Origin: Solea solea
Taxonomy: Eukaryota; Chordata; Actinopteri; Pleuronectiformes; Soleidae
Assembly: GCF_958295425.1 (NCBI RefSeq)
Contig: NC_081148.1
Location: 14,057,360 to 14,121,359, forward strand
Length of the DNA: 64,000 bases
Direction: 5' to 3'
Shown here: piece by piece, positions 57,671 to 64,000 of the stretch
How positions within the stretch are numbered: position 1 is the stretch's first letter
How the letters are laid out: each line of letters opens with the position of its first letter
Notes under the pieces: model-generated
Database searches by the model: none
Seen by the model: only the letters and a program-made list of their open reading frames with translations
What the model was told of the DNA's origin: nothing
Position numbers and translations under genes: made by a program

Positions 57671-60276
57671 ACGGTGTAGTTGTTATTGATGTACTATTGC
57701 TGGGCATTGGGGGCTATACTCATGCTGAGAATTCAGTCCACCTAAATGAGAGACTTTCTGTTTGATCCGGCCAGGTTGGTGAACCCAAATACATGTTGTA
57801 CAGCTTCCAGTGCCTGGTGTTCTCTATAAATACTGCCTTCTTGGTGACATTCTTTGGAGCCTGCTGCAGTTTAGAGATAAGGAATTGAGGTTAGAAATCT
57901 GAGCATATTTGGGATGACGGGGTAAAGTCTGGCCAGTTCTATGATTATGGACAGACACCTTCCTGCGCACTTTCTTTCATCATGTGCTTGATATATGCTT
58001 GAGCGTGGTGGCAGCACATTAAAGAATCCAACTCTTTTCATGTCATTCAGAATTGCATCAATATTAATGCCAAAGGGCTTCCATATGTATTCACCAAATC
58101 TCTCTGGAGGAAATGCTGTAATGTGCTGTACAGCTACATGTTTTTTATCCACCCCCCCTCGTCTATGCACTCTCCCCTCCCCCTGCCATAAGAGCACCTC
58201 ATCAGATCGTTGGCCTCGATCAGTTCTGAAGGTCAAAGGTCTCTTGAGCACTGGGGGCCATCACGTCAGGTCCGATTAGTGCACTTGGCTCTTGGTGGAG
58301 GGAATGAATTTGTCCGCACTCATCTCCATGGACACTTTTCTCTATTAAGCATTCAGGAAGGGGGTTGGTAAGATCAGGGTGTAGTGAGGTATGAACAAGG
58401 ATAGAGAGGAGACGTGAAGGCTAAAACGATCATCCGTCTCTTCCTCTTCTCAACACCTTTATGGATCATAAATGCAGTATGTCTGGCCATGTTTGGCACT
58501 CTTGGGGTACATTATGGTCAGGGTGGTGCTAGACTGGCTCCACCCATGACAGTTGACTGCATTGGCGACACAATGACGTCGCTCCCTTGTGACCGGTGTT
58601 TTTTTAACGCCTGCTTGTTGATACAAACAGCCACAAAGCAAGCAGGGAAAAAAGAGCTGCTTGATGACCTCCATTGTTGTCTGTCGTGTTGCGTTCAATG
58701 TTGTCGTTCATTGTCGTCGCACCGGTATAACGCCACGCTACGTATCTCACTGACGCGGCCATCAGTTGCAGCCCACACCCCGCCTACCAAGTAAAGTGCT
58801 AGTAGTGGCTATGACTGGCAGTAGAGCTAGGCTAGCATATTTTTGAGTATTCAACCTAATGCTTTAGTATACAATCAAATACAAATGTTATTAATCTGCA
58901 CATGGAGACAAAAGCATACATGGGCATCTGTTCTTGTAACACTATGCATTTGTGTGTGTTTATACATAGGTGCACATGTGTGTATGGCTCACAGAGGGTG
59001 GTTAGACTTTGACACCCTCTTAGCCACCACACCTCCATTAAACACACCCACTGCATGCCATGCCAGCTGCAGCTGTTAGGCCTCAGTGCAAGAGATGTAG
59101 AAAATTCCTCTCACTCTGCAATTAGAGCCGCAGATTGCTGAATAGCACACATTGCAATGTCCTAAAATTGCACATGGTTGCCTTTCTACTACAAGAACAC
59201 TGAGTAAATAGAAACTGATGAGAGCGAAACATGAATAAACCAGCCCCGTGCGGCTCAGAGTTGACAGATTGTGTTTTGTGCAAGCTGCTCCTTGTGATGT
59301 GCTGTTACCCTGGTTAAAGAAACTAAAGGGTGGAAAAAGGCCTCATTGATGGGGTGGGTTTCTCACGCCTGACTGAGAATGTTCGCTTTCCATCGAGTCA
59401 AGTGGTGTATTGTGATCTCAACCAAAGAAATGCAAATATATAGAACAGATGTACTATCTCCTTTTTTCCCCGTTTGTGGGCTGGAGTAATCCTTCACTCC
59501 GATGGAGATAGTGTTGGTTGCACTCTGGGTGCAAGACTAAAGTGTTAACAAGGAAAAAGCCATGTAGCCCTGGCACATGTAATGACTGCCCGCCTTTCAT
59601 GGCCTTTTCTCAATAAGGCTCGATGCTCAGGAAAGATAAATGGGGGCTTTTGTGGCCTTTGCCAGAGGCAGAATTACACAATGATGGACACACACAGAGC
59701 AAGGTCTTTTCCAGAGAAAACGACTAAAAGCAGCATTTCTGCATTTCCCTTTCCTTTCTTTTTCACTCCTTCCTTCACTTTCCCCTGCCTTTCACTCTCC
59801 CTTGCTGCACAAGTCTTTTTCTCCTCCGTGAGAACTGGAACCTAGCTCCCATAATGTTTCCATAAACGTGCTGAGGGAATGGAAATAATTCAGATCATTT
59901 CCCACTGCCTCCCTCTATCAACTCTAGCCCTACAAGCGTTCTCTTTACAGGGCTATGGACAGTACTTAAGCCCGTTTCCTTTAATGATGCACAGTGTTTT
60001 ACACGGCTCTGAGCACAAGAGTGCACATTAAGCATCTCATACACCCTGGATACTGACGCCTTAATATAGACTTCACCAGGCAATACCATGCTCTTTCACC
60101 ACTTCTTTTTTTTAACCAAGAATGGCACAATGTGGAAATAATAAACTAAAAAACAGCAGTGTTTTATTCCCTTTTATTCATTTGTAAATCATCTTCCCAA
60201 TAGACGACAGATGATAAAACCCTGCACATAGCTGACACCAGTGTTTGACAGCCTAATGTTGACGGCATGACCTAAT

Positions 60277-60391
60277 AATATATGTGTATATATGTATATG
60301 TATGTATGTATGTATATGTATGTATGTGAATATATGTATGTGTGTATATATATGTATGTATATATGTATATATGTGTATATGTATATATAT
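60277..60391. repeat. TATG/TATA microsatellite
   Basis: About 115 bp of imperfect TATG, TATA and TGTA units. Open frames of repeated Tyr/Ile/His residues here are artefacts. Confidence 0.9.
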
Positions 60392-62796
60392 GACTAATAA
60401 GGACCAACTTTGGAGACCACACATGCCTTATAGTGAAGTAGTTATTGTATTGACGAAAACTAGATTTAAGTATGTAAACAATGATAAAAAGTGTGTGAAG
60501 TGTATGGATGTTTTAACATGCATTGTAGGTGTAGAAATTGCAAAGGAAGTTAAGGGCAGCCTTATTCTTGTGCAGCACTTGAAGGGTTTAACAGTTCATC
60601 CTGACAAAATTCCTGAATAATATGATTTTTTAAACATCTCTAATGATGACCTCTAGTGCTCTTTATCTGCGTTGTACAGCTGTGTGACCGATGTGTTGTT
60701 TGCTCACACGCCGTCTCTCTCTCCTTCGAACATGTTGACCCATAGCCAGTGGGCTATTTAAACATTTGTTACATGTCTACCGTCCTCTGACACCATCCTT
60801 AGCCCTGTCGCTCTGTCGCTCAACTTTCCTTTTGCCTCATGATCAGATTCCACTTCTCTGTGAGGAGACTGCTGCACAGAGCAGACACTTGCAGTTTGTA
60901 ACTGCAGCGTCACTCTAAATATTGATCGCTTGCTTTTTTGCAGTGTATTTTTCTCTCTCTAGTGAACATGGTATTATACCTGATGTTTTTTTAAAGCATA
61001 TTTGACGGAACACAATGTAATAGCAGTAACACCTTTTCTCTATAAAAGAGGAAATAACAATCGCATGCTGGAGTCAGCTCACATTTTTTCTGTCACAATG
61101 TCCCTCTATGTGCTCTGATTGTTCCGTTTCGCGACCGTTGATTGTGCCACAAAATGCAAATGCAAATGCAAATCGGTCTGGCAATACCAGACGAAGGACA
61201 CACTAGCCCAGGCTTGCAGAGAACTTAGTATTGTTTTCCTTTTGCGGTATAACCCATCACCCCTTGTTATTCAGGGTCTCTCCATCATTTTACTGCTTAG
61301 TATAGCCATTTTCTTTCCCTTTTCCCCATGTTGCTCTTGGCATATTGTTGTTTTAACTGTCAAGTTGTGGCTGTCTGGGGTTTTACATGTACATGTTGGT
61401 TGTTGCCTACATCTGCAGACCATCCTGCCAGGAATGGGCGATCTCTCATGTGGATGGCTGCTCTGGGAGCATATGTTTTTGATGCCACTTGAAGCTTTGA
61501 AAGTGACTCCTTAAAAGAGATGCCAGCTGCATGACAAACCCGGGCTGCCCAGTTCTCAGGAATTCTTCAAGAGCCTTTTCTCTCTAAGCTTGTTCATGGT
61601 CTTTGGAGAATAAGGGTTTTCACTTAATCAGACTGTTCCCTTTGGAGAATTTCATTAATTACAGGAGGAAGTTGCAGCTCTGGTACTTTTCTGGATAGTC
61701 ACAGGACTTCACTTCAAAAAAATTCTTGTTGTTGTCATTGCTATTTTGGTATCTATGTTCTACAACATTTTCCCTTAAGTCTCTGACTGACTTTAAGCTC
61801 ATTATGGATAATCAATATGTCAGCAGGTTCTGGATGTCACCCTTGTTACACTGCTACTGTGTTTGTCAATGTTGTTCTTCAGTTCAGCAGCCAGCTGTTG
61901 TGCAAGTATATGGCACTGGCAACTTTGCCCATGCTGCTGTTGGCAAGATACTTTCCAGTGTCAACTTTCTTTTCCTTCCTGACTGCCGACTGCAGCTGCA
62001 CACATCTGTAGAGTAACACCCTTGATCTGGCGTGTAGTGCACTCTACCCTGACAAACTTCCAATGAAAAACAGCTCTCTGGCCAGCGATTATTATTAAGA
62101 TGCTAATTTTAACTTGCGCAGCCGTCGGAAACCCCTTATTATTACGTGTCCCATGGATGAAACGCGTCATCTGTGACTCACTCAAATGTGCCGAGCCGGA
62201 ACTATTGGTGTCTGCCAACTTTTGCCAAAGTATAGCCTGTAGGCTGTGGTGACAATGTTGGTGCTCTGGGTTTGTACAGATCATAATCATATGTTCCTGT
62301 GTAATGAATGAGCATGTACAAAATATAAACAAGGTTTGGACCAGAACTAACTGCCGAAATGATCCTCTGTGTGTCAGGGTCATTGTTCAAGTGTTCAAAA
62401 ATCAATCTACTATTTTGCTCTGCAGTGGGAACAGAACAACATTGTGGGCTTGGCCCTTACCAGTTGATCTGTCTTTAGGGAAGGACCATAACCAGATAGC
62501 AGTTTGTTGAATTATCCCAATTTATAAATTAATAAAAATTAAAATCACATGTTTGTGCTTCAGTTGTTTTTCTCATGATGCCATTTTTATCCCCTTGGTG
62601 GAGAGATTGTAAAGGACTGCTCTTAAATCATGTGGTTCATGTTGTCATTATAAAAAATATTGTTTTGCTTTGTTTCACTTGAACCTCGGCGACGGCCTGT
62701 GTTCGCTGTGTGTCTCTCTGCTTTCCGTCCCTCAACTCTCTGTCTTTGTTATTAAGGGCGGTCTGCTGTCACACAAGACTGTCATATGTAGAAAGA

Positions 62797-62809
62797 GTTG
62801 CCTAGCAAC
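62797..62809. promoter_or_regulatory. Perfect RFX X-box
   Basis: GTTGCCTAGCAAC is a fully palindromic match to the RFX consensus GYTRYY-N-RRHRAC (half sites GTTGCC and AGCAAC with a single T spacer). RFX factors bind X-boxes in promoters and enhancers, notably of ciliary genes. It lies in a moderately GC-rich stretch of the putative SIPA1L2 intron, possibly a distal enhancer or alternative promoter. Confidence 0.5.
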
Positions 62810-64000
62810 AACATAGAGGGATGCAAAGCCACTGTTTACTCTCCACCCCCTCACCTCATGTACCCACTACCCCTTTCTCTCACACTCCCTTCCACTGACA
62901 GAGAAATCGAGTGGCATTGGAGGAGAGTGGAGGCAGCACAGCCTCCTGTGCTCTGATGAATTCAGACAACAGATACCGAACAAACTGAGAGGAGTGGAGA
63001 AGGTGCAGAGGGAGAGGGAGAGGGGCGGGTGACATTCAGAGATGCTGTTTCTGCCTGTTGCCTGCCAGCTGCTCTTCCTCCCTTCCTCTCTGCAGGAGGA
63101 GAAACAGGCCATTTCCCTTAACAGCTCCTCTCCCACTCTGCATAACTAAGGAGAAACTTGTCCTACCACAGCATGCTGTTATCAGCAGGACTAAAAATAC
63201 TGGACAGCAAATGTATCACATGCCTGGCTATCATCACACCTTCCTGAAAGAGGGCTCAATCCAAGCGGATCCAGGTGCCTTTAATTCACTCTTGATTATT
63301 CAACGTCCCCTGCTGGAAGCAATAAGACAAAAGGCCTTTGTTCCTAACCACATTATGCTGTTTTAACTTGTTTAGCACTGCAATTACACAGCAAGGCTGA
63401 ATGACTTCCTTACAGAGTTTAGTTGTTAAGTTGACTGCAGATAGACATAAGTTTGTTTTTTCTTCCGTGAAAATTCTGAATGTTCTAACGCCCCAAGTAA
63501 AACTGTCTTCAGACATTCTCCGCAATATGGCAGACGCAGTAGGACGTTGTCTAGGTGAGATGCATTCACAACAGCAGGAGGATCCAGGCGAGCAGGGGGG
63601 TGGAGCCTAGCTCAAGCATGCAGAAAGCAGGGCACTCGTCTGTTCACACTCACTGGATACAGTATTTTTTTTCTTCTGCTGCGTTTTAACATGAGCTCAT
63701 TTGGACAATAACCTGGGATCATATTAGTGAGACAAATCTCCAGAGCGACTTCCGTGGACATTTGCATGAACACATACAATCCCTCCACACAATTCTTGGA
63801 ATTATGTGCATGTCTGAAAGCAGCTTACAATAAAATTAGCAGGTGTACCCAGGATTTTTAGACCTGGGTGTAACTACTGATGGTTAACACATTCCCATTG
63901 CCAGTGGTTGTTCTGCCCTGTGTTGTTTTCTTTTCTCTCCTGCGTCACCCGTGTGCGACGTCATTGATGCGTCAAAAATGAAATGAGTCACATGAAGAAA

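Larger units (their letters stand above)
47531..64000 (+). other. Probable first intron of SIPA1L2 (open to window end)
   Basis: No coding exon could be supported in 16.5 kb. It contains a LINE fragment (53165-54130), a possible MITE (57406-57670), microsatellites (54447-54471 TG; 60277-60391 TATG/TATA) and a perfect X-box (62797-62809). Short open frames on both strands, the longest about 126 codons at 58251-57871 (-), lack motifs and splice context. Reading this as an intron depends on the SIPA1L2 assignment. Confidence 0.4.

Noticed and set aside
57871..58251. 126-codon minus-strand open frame
   Set aside because: The longest unexplained frame in the distal intron, but I recognise no domain, see no splice sites that extend it, and similar lengths occur by chance elsewhere. 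A protein search with the translation would settle it.
63521..63560. ATG followed by a GT donor as an alternative first exon of SIPA1L2
   Set aside because: Only a short ATG frame with a GTGAGA donor; no promoter-like composition immediately upstream and no recognised peptide. Kept only as a note beside the X-box.

Overview
This window is vertebrate nuclear DNA, almost certainly from a ray-finned (teleost) fish. It has split genes with GT-AG introns, abundant microsatellites, tRNA-derived fish-type SINEs, CR1/L2/Rex1-type LINE remnants and a small hAT-like element. Four protein-coding loci and the first exon of a probable fifth can be supported. No prokaryotic features, CRISPR arrays, rRNA or functional tRNA genes are visible.

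Layout. (1) 1602-1826 (+) is a 74-codon ORF that I read as myomixer (mymx), the small membrane micropeptide that drives myoblast fusion; it carries the family signature AxLyCxL near its C-terminus. (2) Starting 155 bp after the mymx stop, 1981-30556 (+) is a gene of 34 coding exons. All exons join in frame, giving about 2,401 residues: a unique N-terminus, a long spectrin-repeat-like helical region, a basic Ser-rich segment encoded by one 1,974-bp exon, a beta-spectrin-type PH domain and a basic C-terminus. I could not assign it an orthologue. (3) 37862-41348 (-) is NTPCR in five coding exons (196 aa) with an intact Walker A motif. (4) 42733-45093 (-) is the intronless MAP10 gene (786 aa). (5) A GC-rich, CpG-containing promoter and a leader exon ending in a splice donor at 47530 (+), divergent from MAP10, is probably the 5' end of SIPA1L2 by conserved gene order. 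The rest of the window (47531-64000) would be its first intron.

The order NTPCR-MAP10-(divergent)-SIPA1L2 matches human 1q42. The spectrin/PH gene occupies the place where human has PCNX2, and mymx lies next to it, whereas human MYMX is on 6p21. The genes do not form an operon-like functional unit. The closest functional coupling is at the left edge, where mymx and the first coding exon of the spectrin/PH gene lie within one transcribed interval and probably share or compete for RNA processing signals.

The most interesting points are: the mymx micropeptide and its overlap with the downstream gene; the 1,974-bp exon, which begins with a perfect GTAAGT directly after its acceptor AG (a recursive-splice-site arrangement) and has a second strong in-frame donor inside; an acceptor at exon 10 where a competing AG would add an in-frame stop; a (TG)n tract built into an acceptor; a perfect RFX X-box in the distal intron; and cleanly delimited transposon insertions (solo LTR, SINE, hAT-like MITE) with target-site duplications.
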